From: SCTM01 sp965279655 | GTDB taxonomy: Bacteria; Pseudomonadota; Alphaproteobacteria; Rhodospirillales; Rhodospirillaceae | DNA length: 64,000 nucleotides | Assembly: GCA_965279655.1 (NCBI GenBank) | Contig: OZ257255.1 | Coordinates: 3,596,001 to 3,660,000 of the forward strand | Reading direction: 5' to 3' | Shown here: piece after piece, positions 9,052 through 17,735 of the stretch | Numbering within the stretch: the first letter of the stretch is position 1 | Layout of the letters: the number at the start of each line of letters is the position of its first letter | Position numbers and translations under genes: made by a program | The notes under the pieces: model-generated | Seen by the model: the letters and a program-made list of their open reading frames with translations, nothing else | Databases searched by the model: none | What the model was told of the DNA's origin: nothing

Positions 9052-9322
9052 TGTTCAAGCTCCTTCAGGGCGGGTGTTCGATGGACAGCGTTTTAGGCCG
9101 CGAACGCGTCAACCGCACGACGGGGAGAAGCTTTAGGGATGGGTGCTGGAGTATGGCGACGCGCACGCACGCCATAACCGAAGGTATGGCGTCCAAACCG
9201 CCGGCGTGGGCCGCTCTGCAAGAATAGCGTCTCAGAATCCGGTCTTTTTGCTTCGGTTCGGCCTATGACGCTGGGATATGCTGAAGGCCTGCTATTCCTC
9301 TGGAATCAGATTGGAGCTCCCC

Positions 9323-10204
9323 ATGAATCTCACGCGTCGCGCCCTTGCCTGGATGCCGCTGATTGCCGGCGCGTTCGGCACGTCGGCCCAAGCCGCAGCC
9401 GCGAAGGTCCCGCCGGCCCGTGGTTATGCCAACGGTCCCTTCGGCCTCATCCACTACCGCGATACCGGCAAAGGCGAGCCGCTGATCTTGCTCCACCAGG
9501 CGCCGATGAGCTCGCAACAATTCGAGACGGTGTATCCGCTGTTCCACGCCAAGGGCGTGCGTGCCATCGGCATCGACATGCCGGGCTTCGGTCTCTCAGA
9601 CCCGACCTCCTTCCAACCGACGGCGAACGACTGGGCAAAGATCGTCCCGGCTGTGATGGATCATCTCGGCCTCAAGACCGCGCACTTCGGCGGCCATCAC
9701 ACCGGCGCGGCGGTTGCGGTGGCGGCGGCGAACCAATTCCCGGATCGCGTGAAGAGCTTGTCGGTGCACTCGGCCCTTCTGGTGACCGAGGAAGAGCGCA
9801 AGGCACGTCTCGAGAAGGTGGAAACCAGCGAAAAGAACTTCGTTTACCCGACCGACGGCAGCCACCTGAGCAACGGCTTCAAGGGCCGCTGGAATCTCTA
9901 TGGTCCCGGCGCCGATCCGAAGCTGATCACGCGATATGTCGTGGAGCGCTTCATCGGCACCGGCGAGTCCTGGCACGGGCACTATGTGGCGTATCAGTAC
10001 AACTCGACCGAAGGCCTGAAGAAGATGAAGGCCCGCACGTTGGTGCTGGGGAACGACGGCGACATGGTGATCGGCATCACGCGCCGCATCAAGGAACTGC
10101 GCCCCGACATGACCTACATCGAGATGAAGGGCGGCGGAGTGGACATCGTCGACCAGCAGCCGCAGGAGTGGGTCGACCACATCACCAAGTTCATCAAGGC
10201 TTAG
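9323..10204 (+). CDS. Exported alpha/beta-hydrolase-fold protein with altered active site
   Basis: A 293-residue protein with an N-terminal export signal (MNLTRRALAWMPLIAGAFG, then an AQA cleavage region) and an alpha/beta-hydrolase fold (ILLHQAPMSS oxyanion strand, DMPGFGLSD). The nucleophile elbow reads G124-H-H-T-G128, so His126 stands where the family has Ser/Asp/Cys. The usual C-terminal catalytic His is also missing: its region reads GGGVDIVDQQP. The acid (GNDGD) is kept. It may be a binding protein, a lyase-type enzyme or a hydrolase with a different mechanism. The start was chosen because GGAG lies six bases before ATG. It is divergent from cheY, and its closest visible relative is at 46344. 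Confidence 0.87.
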   Translation: MNLTRRALAWMPLIAGAFGTSAQAAAAKVPPARGYANGPFGLIHYRDTGKGEPLILLHQAPMSSQQFETVYPLFHAKGVRAIGIDMPGFGLSDPTSFQPTANDWAKIVPAVMDHLGLKTAHFGGHHTGAAVAVAAANQFPDRVKSLSVHSALLVTEEERKARLEKVETSEKNFVYPTDGSHLSNGFKGRWNLYGPGADPKLITRYVVERFIGTGESWHGHYVAYQYNSTEGLKKMKARTLVLGNDGDMVIGITRRIKELRPDMTYIEMKGGGVDIVDQQPQEWVDHITKFIKA

Positions 10205-10225
10205 CGCGGTCTTCCAGACCAAAGC

Positions 10226-10257
10226 AAAAGGCGCGGCAGGTGACTGCCGCGCCTTTT
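10226..10257. terminator. Bidirectional intrinsic terminator
   Basis: A perfect 14-bp stem, AAAAGGCGCGGCAG paired with CTGCCGCGCCTTTT, closed by a GTGA loop. It has T runs on both strands and lies exactly between two convergent genes ending at 10204 and 10277. Confidence 0.92.
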
Positions 10258-10276
10258 CTGTTTCGAACTTCACCGA

Positions 10277-11800
10277 TTAGACGCTGAACTTCAGCATCTT
10301 CGAGCCGAGCAGGCGGCCGAAGGTGAGCGCCGGCGTCACGCACATGCCGCCGCAGTGCGAGCGGCCCATGGTGGCGGCGGAGCCGATGATTTCGCCCGCC
10401 GCGTAGAGGTTCGGAATCGGCGTGCCGTCCTGTTTGATGACGCGCAGTTCCTTGTCGACGGCGAGACCGCCGAAGCCCATGAACTTCCAGCTGTGCAGCT
10501 TGATCGCGTAGAACGGGGCTTTGACGAGCGGCAGCGGCATATGGGACCGGCCGAGCTTGTCCTTCCCGGCCTTTTGGCCCGCGTTGTATTCCGCCACGGT
10601 CGGGCCGATGTTCTTCGCGTCGAAGCCGGCAAGCTTGGCTAGCTCCTCCAGGGTGTTGGCCTTGTGGAAGAACTTTCGCGTGTTGAAGAAGCCGGCGTAG
10701 TCCTCGCGCGGATAGCGCCGCGGGCTGAGGATCGGCGGCGCCCGGTTGAACATCTCGTCGTCGAACACGACCCAGCACAGGGTGCCCGGTTGGGCGAGAA
10801 GGCGTTCTTCGTAGACGTCGTGGCTGGGCACGTCTTCCTGGAGAAAGCGCTGGCCGGCCACGTTGACGAAGATCTCGAACGGCGGCCGCGACGGCGGCCA
10901 GGGACGGAAGCCCTGCAGCATCGGGCTCGGGTAGTCGTCGTCGGACAGGATGCCGCCGAACAGCGGCGCATGGAGCTCGCCGCCGCGCGTGTAACCGCCG
11001 ACGGACACGCCGAGGGTAATGCCTTCGCCCTGGCTGTAGGGATAGGAATCGTCGTTGTAGTTCTTGAGATGATCGATCTTCTCGAACATCTCCTTGTTGG
11101 ACGCGAAGCCGCCGGCGGTCAGCACGACGTTGCGGCCCATGAAACGGCCCTTGGTGTCGCCGTCCGTCTCGACGCCGATCACCGCGCCCTTCTTGTCGGT
11201 GATGAGCTTCGTCGCCTTGGTGCCGGTGAGCACTTTCACGCGACCACTGTCGATCTCCGGCTTGATCTGCTTTTCGAGGACCTCGAGAATCGAGATGCCG
11301 CCCTTCAAGCCCCAGGCGTAACGCGGACGGCTATAGGGTTCATGGGTCGTGCCGGTTTCCGGATGGTTCGGATGCACCACGAGGCCGTTGTCGGTGAGCC
11401 AATCGAAGGTCGCGCCGTTGCCGTCCACCGCCAGCTTCGTGATCTCCGGGTTCGCGGTGTTCTTGCTGATGCGCATGATGTCGTCGTAGTGGATCTGCGC
11501 GGTGTCCTCGATCCCTTTCGATTTCTGCAGCTTCGTGCCCGCCGCGGACATCTGGCCGGACGACAGGTGCAGCGTGCCCCCCAACTGGCCGGCAGCTTCG
11601 ACGATGAGAACGCGCGCACCGCGCTTGCTGGCGAAAATCGCCGTCGGCATACCGGCGTTGCCGCCGCCGACCACGATCACGTCATAGGGCTTTTCCGCCG
11701 CGGCGTTCGCCGGCGTCTGTGGCAGCGCCGCCACCGCCGCCGCGCCGCCGACGCGGCCCAGCAGTGCGCGCTTGGTCAAACCATTCTTCTTCATGCTCAT
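10277..11800 (-). CDS. Exported FAD-binding fumarate-reductase/ketosteroid-dehydrogenase-family flavoprotein
   Basis: A 507-residue flavoprotein. The leader MSMKKNGLTKRALLGRVGG plus an Ala-rich stretch looks like a Tat-type signal with Lys-Arg instead of Arg-Arg. The FAD site follows at once (DVIVVGGGNAGMPTAIFA), and later FAD-domain motifs include VLTAGGFASN and the C-terminal GLYAAGE-type segment (NLYAAGEIIGSAATMG). The family comprises flavocytochrome c/fumarate reductases and 3-oxosteroid 1-dehydrogenases that insert or remove a C=C double bond next to a carbonyl. No haem motif is present. The ATG at 11800 has GAGAGGG upstream. It is convergent with the exported hydrolase-fold gene and divergent from the PQQ dehydrogenase. 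A paralogue sits at 49256. Confidence 0.88.
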   Translation of the reverse strand: MSMKKNGLTKRALLGRVGGAAAVAALPQTPANAAAEKPYDVIVVGGGNAGMPTAIFASKRGARVLIVEAAGQLGGTLHLSSGQMSAAGTKLQKSKGIEDTAQIHYDDIMRISKNTANPEITKLAVDGNGATFDWLTDNGLVVHPNHPETGTTHEPYSRPRYAWGLKGGISILEVLEKQIKPEIDSGRVKVLTGTKATKLITDKKGAVIGVETDGDTKGRFMGRNVVLTAGGFASNKEMFEKIDHLKNYNDDSYPYSQGEGITLGVSVGGYTRGGELHAPLFGGILSDDDYPSPMLQGFRPWPPSRPPFEIFVNVAGQRFLQEDVPSHDVYEERLLAQPGTLCWVVFDDEMFNRAPPILSPRRYPREDYAGFFNTRKFFHKANTLEELAKLAGFDAKNIGPTVAEYNAGQKAGKDKLGRSHMPLPLVKAPFYAIKLHSWKFMGFGGLAVDKELRVIKQDGTPIPNLYAAGEIIGSAATMGRSHCGGMCVTPALTFGRLLGSKMLKFSV

Positions 11801-11972
11801 GGGACAGCCCTCTCCGTCGGCGTTAGGTCCATATTTTGGACCAAGAAAAATCATCAGCGTGTTGGATTTGTCGGGAGATATGGTAGGTCTCGCTCCCAAT
11901 GAGGGCCAGATCGATTTGGGTCTGGTTCACATTTCGAGCCATCACACGTTGGTGCGGTAACAGGGGGTTAGC

Positions 11973-14033
11973 TTGACGTCGACTTGGAATCTTGGGCGGT
12001 TGCGCTGCGGTGCCGTGACGTCGATGGCCGCGGCTGTGCTGCTCGCCCTGTCGCCTGCGGCCGCGGCGGATAAGACGAAGAAGGCCGACGGCGAATGGAC
12101 GACCATCGGCCGCACGTACAACGAACAGTTCTTCAGTCCCCTCAACCAGATCAATGCCGACAACGTCAAGAACCTGGGCCTGGCTTGGTACAAGGATCTC
12201 GGCACCAGCCGTGGATTGGAGTCCACGCCGCTCGTGATCGACGGCGTGATGTACAACACCACGCCCTTCAACGTGACGACCGCCTACAACGCGAAGACGG
12301 GCAAACAGCTTTGGTCCTTCGATCCGAAAACCGACCGCGAGTTCACGCGTATCACCTGTTGCGACGTGGTGACGCGCGGGTTGGCGTATTGGAAGGGCAA
12401 GATCATCATCGCCACGCTCGACGGGCGTTTGATCGCGGTGAGCGCGAAGACCGGCAAAGAAGTGTGGACCGCGAACACCTTCGCCGGCGAGCCGGACTGG
12501 CCCTACACCATCACCGGTGCACCGCGCGTGTTCGACGGCAAGGTGCTGATCGGCAATGCGGGTGCGGATCTTGGCGCGCGCGGCTATGTCACCGCCTATG
12601 ACGCCGACACCGGCAACAAGCTGTGGCGCTTCCATACGGTGCCCGGCGATCCGGCGAAGGGTTTCGAGAACAAGGCCATGGAGATGGCCGCGAAGACCTG
12701 GAACGGCGAGTGGTGGAAGCTCGGCGGCGGCGGCACCGTGTGGGATGGGATCACCTACGATCCCGAACTCAAACTCATCTACATCGGTGTGGGCAATGGG
12801 TCGCCGTGGGTGCAGAAGTTCCGCAGCCCGGGCGGCGGCGACAATCTGTTCCTCGCCTCCATCGTCGCGCTGAAGGCCGACACGGGCGAGTACGTGTGGC
12901 ACTTCCAGCAGGTGCCCGGCGAGCAGTTCGACTACACCGCCGTCCAGCCGATGGTGCTGGCGGACCTGACCATCAACGGCCGTCTGCGCAAGGTGATCAT
13001 GCAGGCGCCGAAGAACGGCTACTTCTATGTGATCGACCGCGTGACCGGCGAGTTCATCTCCGGCCAGGCGCTGGTGAAGGTGAACTGGTCCTCGGGGCTC
13101 GATCCGAAGACCGGCCGGCCGATCTTCACGCCGTTGGCGAACTACGGCGAGAAGCCGACGATCATCTCTCCGGCGTTCATCGGTGCGCACAACTGGCACC
13201 CGATGGCGTTCAGCCCGCTCACCGGCCTCGTCTATCTCTCCGTGACGGAGAACGGCGGGGTGCTGGCGGAGCGCAAGGAGTTCACGCCGCAGAAGAACGT
13301 CTCCAATCCCGGCGCGCAGATGGGTGGCGACAGCAAGCTGCAGATCGAAGCCGCGAACATGGCCAAGGCCTGGCTGTCGGCATGGGACCCCGTGACACAG
13401 AAGGAGCGCTGGCGCGTGGACCGCGCGCCGAACGCATCCGCCGGCACGCTGGCGACGGCGGGCAATATCGTGTTCCAGGGCACATCGGATCAGAGCTTCG
13501 CGGCCTACCGCGCCGATACCGGCGAGAAGCTGTGGGAGATGAAGGTCGACAACATGCCCATGGCGGCACCGATCGCCTACACGATCGGCGGCAAGCAATA
13601 CATCGCGCTCAATGCCGGTTACGGCGGTGGGCTGGCGCATCTGGAGATGGCGTCGGGCCGTCAGCCGATGATGGCGAAGGGCCGCTTGCTGGTGTTCGCG
13701 CTCGGCGCGCGCGGCACCTTGCCGCCGCTGCCGGCGGAGCCGCCGCGCAAGCCGCCGCCGCGGGTGGGCATGAACGATGTCGACCTCAAGAAGGGCAAGG
13801 AGCTCTACGAGACCTTCTGTCAGTCCTGTCACGGCACGCTCGTGCGCGGCGGGATCAAGGACCTGCGGTACATGGACGATCCGACGCGCCGGACCTTCCG
13901 CGAGATCGTGTCCAAGGGCACGCGGCAGGAGCAAGGCATGCCGAGCTTCGGGGATAGTCTGTCGCCGGAAGATGTCGCGATCCTGCAGCAGTATGTAACG
14001 CTACGCGCCTATGAGGACTACGGCTCGGAGTAG
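11973..14033 (+). CDS. PQQ-dependent quinohaemoprotein alcohol dehydrogenase
   Basis: A periplasmic alcohol/aldehyde dehydrogenase of 686 residues with a Sec-type leader (MAAAVLLALSPAAAA). The beta-propeller PQQ domain has the adjacent-cysteine ring (ITCCDVVTRG) and repeated W motifs. The catalytic Asp320 lies in QFDYT. The residue two positions later is Thr322, not the Asp found in lanthanide-dependent XoxF-type enzymes, so a calcium cofactor is expected. The C-terminal cytochrome c domain has CQSCH at 616-620. The start is a TTG at 11973 preceded by CAGGGGG. Its 3' end overlaps the convergent transporter gene by 16 bp. It probably feeds electrons from substrate oxidation to the respiratory chain. 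Confidence 0.93.
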   Translation: MTSTWNLGRLRCGAVTSMAAAVLLALSPAAAADKTKKADGEWTTIGRTYNEQFFSPLNQINADNVKNLGLAWYKDLGTSRGLESTPLVIDGVMYNTTPFNVTTAYNAKTGKQLWSFDPKTDREFTRITCCDVVTRGLAYWKGKIIIATLDGRLIAVSAKTGKEVWTANTFAGEPDWPYTITGAPRVFDGKVLIGNAGADLGARGYVTAYDADTGNKLWRFHTVPGDPAKGFENKAMEMAAKTWNGEWWKLGGGGTVWDGITYDPELKLIYIGVGNGSPWVQKFRSPGGGDNLFLASIVALKADTGEYVWHFQQVPGEQFDYTAVQPMVLADLTINGRLRKVIMQAPKNGYFYVIDRVTGEFISGQALVKVNWSSGLDPKTGRPIFTPLANYGEKPTIISPAFIGAHNWHPMAFSPLTGLVYLSVTENGGVLAERKEFTPQKNVSNPGAQMGGDSKLQIEAANMAKAWLSAWDPVTQKERWRVDRAPNASAGTLATAGNIVFQGTSDQSFAAYRADTGEKLWEMKVDNMPMAAPIAYTIGGKQYIALNAGYGGGLAHLEMASGRQPMMAKGRLLVFALGARGTLPPLPAEPPRKPPPRVGMNDVDLKKGKELYETFCQSCHGTLVRGGIKDLRYMDDPTRRTFREIVSKGTRQEQGMPSFGDSLSPEDVAILQQYVTLRAYEDYGSE

Positions 14034-15340
14034 CGTGGATACCGGCGGAGCAGCAGCAGACTGATCGCGGCCGCGGCGACGGGAATCCAGGCGAGCGAGA
14101 CATAGACGCCGGTGAGCGCGCGCTCCGTCTGCGCCACCGGGCCGGATGTTGACTCGACAAAGCCCAGCAGGCTGAGCACCGCGCCGCTGATGAACGGGCC
14201 TCCGGCGAAGGCGAGTTTCTCGAGCGCGCTCCAGACACCGGCGAAGACCCCTTCGCGGTTCTCGCCGGTGGTCTTGCGCTCGTGGTCGACGCAGTCGGCC
14301 AGCATGGAAAGACCGAGCACCAGCGAGCCCGGGCTGATCAGGCCGACGAGGAAGCCGCGCAGGAGCACGAGCGCATCGCGCATCTCTCCACCCTGACCGG
14401 CCCACAGCCATGTCACGGAAATCACGGCCCAGCCGATGACGGAGATGGCGAAGCCGCGCACCTTGCCGATGCGGCGCGTGACGCTAGCCCACAGGGGCGC
14501 GGAGATCACGGTCATTACGCCGAGGATGCCGATGAACGGCAGCAAGAGCGCGTCGTTCTCCACGACATAGTGGAACAGGAACGGCAGCACGCTGTAGCCG
14601 GTGGCCTGCGCAAGCGAAAGCAGCAGGAAGATGCCCGCGAGCACCATGAAGGGCCGGTTGCGCGACACGAGGCGCACCTGCCCCGCGAGTGACATGGGCG
14701 CGCTGCGCGCTTCCATCAGGGGAATACGCAACGTCGCAAAGAAGGTGGCGAGCATCGTGATGAGGCAGACGCTGGCGAACAACGCCGCCATGATGAGATA
14801 GGCCTCGCGCCCGGTGCCGAGCCAGGTCACCAGGGGCTGCGACGCGCCGGCGCCGATAATCATCCCGACAGCGGTGAAGATCAGCCGGTAGGCCATGATG
14901 CGCGAGCGTTCGTGGTAGTCGCCCGTCATCTCCGTGGCCATCGTCAGATACGGCACGGAGTAGAGACTGAAGGCGGTCGAGGCGATGGTGAACATCACCG
15001 TGATGTAGGCCGCCGACTGCAATGGGTCGTCGAACCGCGGCACGGCGAACAACGCCACCAGCGCGAGCGACGAGAGGATCGCGCCGGCGAACAGGAACGG
15101 ACGACGGCGGCCCCAGCGGGTGTGCGCTTGATCAGACCAGGCGCCCACCAGCGGATCGCAGATCACCACCCAGATCTTCGGAATCAGGATCGCGGTGCCG
15201 GCCATCAGGCCGGGGATGCCGAGCGTGTTGGTCATGAAGTAGAGCAGCAGGATCGCCGGCATGTCGCGGTAGATCTGCCCGCCGACCTGACCGACGCCGT
15301 AGCCGACCAAATGGGCGCGTGTGAGCGAACGCATGGTCAT
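14018..15340 (-). CDS. GPH-family (MelB-like) sugar/cation symporter
   Basis: A 440-residue integral membrane protein with about 12 hydrophobic helices. It has the cytoplasmic motif AWSDQAHTRWGRRRPF typical of the glycoside-pentoside-hexuronide:cation symporter group within the major facilitator superfamily, and a second repeat near DHERKTTGENREG. It begins at ATG 15340, which overlaps the stop of the upstream NmrA-like gene in an ATGA junction, so the two are co-translated. The longer frame running upstream is spurious. The carried substrate is unknown; context suggests an organic compound handled by the surrounding catabolic genes. Confidence 0.88.
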   Translation of the reverse strand: MTMRSLTRAHLVGYGVGQVGGQIYRDMPAILLLYFMTNTLGIPGLMAGTAILIPKIWVVICDPLVGAWSDQAHTRWGRRRPFLFAGAILSSLALVALFAVPRFDDPLQSAAYITVMFTIASTAFSLYSVPYLTMATEMTGDYHERSRIMAYRLIFTAVGMIIGAGASQPLVTWLGTGREAYLIMAALFASVCLITMLATFFATLRIPLMEARSAPMSLAGQVRLVSRNRPFMVLAGIFLLLSLAQATGYSVLPFLFHYVVENDALLLPFIGILGVMTVISAPLWASVTRRIGKVRGFAISVIGWAVISVTWLWAGQGGEMRDALVLLRGFLVGLISPGSLVLGLSMLADCVDHERKTTGENREGVFAGVWSALEKLAFAGGPFISGAVLSLLGFVESTSGPVAQTERALTGVYVSLAWIPVAAAAISLLLLRRYPRYSEP

Positions 15341-16206
15341 CCGGTGGCGAGTTCCCGCCGGAGGAAGTCCGCGAAGGTGGTGGGCGGGCGACCAAGCAGC
15401 ATGGTCAGCACGTTGGCATTCCCCGTGAAGTCGTGGGCGCTGTACCAGCGGCTCACGTCCGTGAAGAGCTTCACTTTGTCGGGGAAGGACGGATCGCGCT
15501 CGGCGCCGGGGAAGACCTTCACGATCACTTCCGCGGGCGTGACCTCTTTCGCTGTCACGGGGATTCCCGCGACATGGGAGATGGTGGTCGCGATGTCGTG
15601 GGCCGTCACGCAATCCGTGCCGCAGAGCTGATAGGTCGCCCCGAAATGGGCGGTACCTTCCGCGATCACTTTGGCCGCGACCTCGGTGATGTCCGCGACG
15701 TCGATCAGGATCTGGCGGCGGTCGAGGCTCCAGGTCAGCAGGAACGTACCCGTGGCGATGGCGGGGCGATACTGCAGCGTCTGCATGTAGTGCGCGGGCT
15801 GGAGGATGGTGAAGTCCAGGCCGGACTCCGCCAGGTATTCCTCGACGTCGCGCTTGGCGGTGTGCTGGGCCAGCGCCGTGATCTCCGGATGCAGGACGGA
15901 GCTGTAAATGAAGTGGCGCGCCTTGGCGGCGCGGGCGGCGTCGATGACCGCTTTGCCCAAGGCCGTCTCGCGCGGATGGGCGTTCGGGCCGATGTGATAG
16001 ACCGCATCGACACCGGCGCAGGCGACCGCGAGGACATGGGGATCGGCGGCGTCGCCGATGATGACCTCGGCCGCGCCGGCGGCCTTGAGCGGCGCTTCCG
16101 CCGCGGGGGCGAGATCGAGGGCGCGCACCGCGATACCGCGCGCAACGAGCTTGGGAACGAGCCAGCGTCCCTGGTTGCCGTGCGCGGAGGTGACGAGGAC
16201 ACGCAT
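15337..16206 (-). CDS. NmrA-like NAD(P)-binding atypical SDR
   Basis: A 289-residue Rossmann-fold protein starting MRVLVTSAHGNQGRWLV, a GxxGxxG-type dinucleotide site in slightly altered form, followed by GDAADP and YHIGPNAHP. This matches the NmrA/isoflavone-reductase-like branch of extended SDRs, which either reduce small organic substrates or act as redox sensors. The canonical YxxxK pair is not obvious. It is first in a two-gene unit with the GPH symporter, with overlapping stop and start. About 280 bp separate it from the next gene upstream. Confidence 0.85.
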   Translation of the reverse strand: MRVLVTSAHGNQGRWLVPKLVARGIAVRALDLAPAAEAPLKAAGAAEVIIGDAADPHVLAVACAGVDAVYHIGPNAHPRETALGKAVIDAARAAKARHFIYSSVLHPEITALAQHTAKRDVEEYLAESGLDFTILQPAHYMQTLQYRPAIATGTFLLTWSLDRRQILIDVADITEVAAKVIAEGTAHFGATYQLCGTDCVTAHDIATTISHVAGIPVTAKEVTPAEVIVKVFPGAERDPSFPDKVKLFTDVSRWYSAHDFTGNANVLTMLLGRPPTTFADFLRRELATG

Positions 16207-16437
16207 GGGATTAGGACCGGACCGGACCTAGTCGACTCGGCAGCGATCCCATTTCCACACCAAGATGCTCGCGCACAGTATCGCGCAAAATACGCGTGGG
16301 TAATTCCGGGCTCAGGGTCCTCTTGGGGGGCATTACGCGCGTTCCTAAATCCAACCGGCTATTGTACTGCCGCGACGGGGAGCCGTCGAAGGTCACGGTG
16401 CTGGGTCATTAAGTTGCGCGCCACAAATATTCCATGT

Positions 16438-16463
16438 GTCACCTCGGCGAAGGCCGGGGTGAC
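16438..16463. repeat. REP-like hairpin
   Basis: An inverted repeat of 11-base arms, GTCACCTCGGC and GCCGGGGTGAC, with one mismatch and a GAAG loop. It lies in the 284-bp gap between the NmrA-like gene and the stop of the 130-aa gene. The GTCACC-CGG arm end is shared with the larger palindrome at 32508, so it probably belongs to the same dispersed repeat family. It may also end transcription of the minus-strand operon. Confidence 0.7.
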
Positions 16464-16490
16464 GGTCGGAAGGTGGCGCACCGCCGTGCG

Positions 16491-16883
16491 TCACCGCCCC
16501 TTCATGAACTCCGCGTGTTCCTGGAAGGCTTCGTTCACCCATCTTCCGCCAGCGGTGGCGTTGGGGAAGCCGGATTCGAGACCGACGAGCAGAATGACTT
16601 CATCGATCTCCTGGCGGGTCGCGCCATGGTGGATGGCGGCACGGACGAAGTATTTTATGTCCGAGCGGTTCATGGCGGCGAAGATGGCCACGGCACAAAG
16701 AACCTTCGTCTTGATCGCAAGCGCATCGCGTTCCCAGATCACCGGACTGATGTGGCACATGATGATGGCGTTGAACTCCGCGATGTTGCCATCCAATTGA
16801 CCCATCAACGCCTCGCCGTAGGCAGGGCCGAAGACCTTGTGGAACATGTTCCGGGCGCGCGCGAGTTCGGCTTGTGTCGGCAT
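16491..16883 (-). CDS. Carboxymuconolactone decarboxylase/AhpD-family protein
   Basis: A 130-residue all-helical protein with the pattern KTKVLCAVAIFAAM...IKYFVRAAIHHGATRQEIDEV seen in the carboxymuconolactone decarboxylase-like family. The AhpD-type CxxC pair is absent; one Cys remains in the central helix. The biochemical role of such stand-alone members ranges from gamma-carboxymuconolactone decarboxylation to peroxidase partners and cannot be fixed here. It is the last gene of a minus-strand run with two hydrolase-fold genes and a flavin monooxygenase (16491-19731), separated by only 11 bp from its neighbour, which favours a role in aromatic ring breakdown. Confidence 0.87.
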   Translation of the reverse strand: MPTQAELARARNMFHKVFGPAYGEALMGQLDGNIAEFNAIIMCHISPVIWERDALAIKTKVLCAVAIFAAMNRSDIKYFVRAAIHHGATRQEIDEVILLVGLESGFPNATAGGRWVNEAFQEHAEFMKGR

Positions 16884-16894
16884 GGCATCGCCTC

Positions 16895-17725
16895 CTAGGC
16901 GGGCACGGACTTGAGGTATTCGATCACTTGCGCCGAGGTCTTCTCAGGGTCGGTGATCATGCAGTAGGTGCTGCCAGTGTTCGGGACATCCCGCACCACG
17001 GCGTCGGGCTTCAGCGCCAGGAACGCCGTCGTCAATGCATCGTGGCTGGCGGCGGCGAGTTCGTCCTGATCGTTGAGCGGGCTGTCGCTGCCCATCAGCA
17101 GGCAGGTGGGGCATTCCAGACGCTTCACGTCGCCGGTGAGGTCCACGTTGATGAGCGCGTTCATCTGCTGTTCGAAGGTGGCCATGTTGATGTTGCGCTC
17201 GAAACACACCGTCTCGAAGTCCTCGAAATCGATGCCGGGTTTCGCATGCAGGATGTCGCGCGGCAGGATGACCCCCGCAAACACGCGGGCCAGGGTGAAC
17301 AAGCCGAACGTGCGCGCCACGTGATAGGTGGCGGTGAAGATGTTCTTCCAGCCTTCGTCGCAGCGGAACCAGGGATAGGTGATGAGGGCGGAGGTCCGTT
17401 CCGGATACTTGGCGGCGAAGCGGATGCCGATGGCGGAGCCGGTGGAGGTGGCCCAGATGGCCGTCTTCTCTATGCCGGCGGCGTCGAGACAAGCCTTCAT
17501 GTCGTCGACCCAATCCTCAAGCGAATAGGCCTTCGACATGGTCCAATCGGACAGACCGCAGCCGCGGTAGTTCCAGTTCATGAGCTGGAAGTGCGGTTTC
17601 AGAAACGGCAGGGCGAAATCGAACTGGTTCTGGGCGATGCCGAAGCCGCCGATGAGAGTCAGGGGCCGGCCCTTGCCGATCACTTCGTACCAAAGGCGCG
17701 TGCCTTCGTGGAACGTATAGGCCAA
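16895..17725 (-). CDS. Alpha/beta-hydrolase-fold protein
   Basis: A 276-residue cytosolic protein with the alpha/beta-hydrolase signature: LTLIGGFG oxyanion strand, NYRGCGLSD and a nucleophile elbow A92-T-S94-T-G96, in which the first Gly of GxSxG is Ala. The region where the catalytic His is expected reads NTGSTYCMITDP, with no His. It is visibly a paralogue of the gene at 18901, and the two flank a flavin monooxygenase. In aromatic pathways such hydrolases cut ring-fission products or esters. The missing His makes ordinary serine hydrolysis doubtful. The gap to the monooxygenase gene is only 10 bp. Confidence 0.85.
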   Translation of the reverse strand: MAYTFHEGTRLWYEVIGKGRPLTLIGGFGIAQNQFDFALPFLKPHFQLMNWNYRGCGLSDWTMSKAYSLEDWVDDMKACLDAAGIEKTAIWATSTGSAIGIRFAAKYPERTSALITYPWFRCDEGWKNIFTATYHVARTFGLFTLARVFAGVILPRDILHAKPGIDFEDFETVCFERNINMATFEQQMNALINVDLTGDVKRLECPTCLLMGSDSPLNDQDELAAASHDALTTAFLALKPDAVVRDVPNTGSTYCMITDPEKTSAQVIEYLKSVPA

Positions 17726-17735
17726 AGCGCGTCTC

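Noticed and set aside
9052..9322. Possible sigma-28 or sigma-54 promoter for the che block
   Set aside because: I could not find a convincing GG-N10-GC or TAAA-N15-GCCGATAA-type match, so no promoter is claimed.
11823..13934. 703-codon minus-strand open frame opposite the PQQ dehydrogenase
   Set aside because: The plus-strand product has complete PQQ and haem motifs. The opposite frame is a shadow with repetitive Arg/His composition.
16211..16396. Short minus-strand frame upstream of the NmrA-like gene
   Set aside because: 61 codons, no ribosome site and no recognisable content; treated as intergenic.
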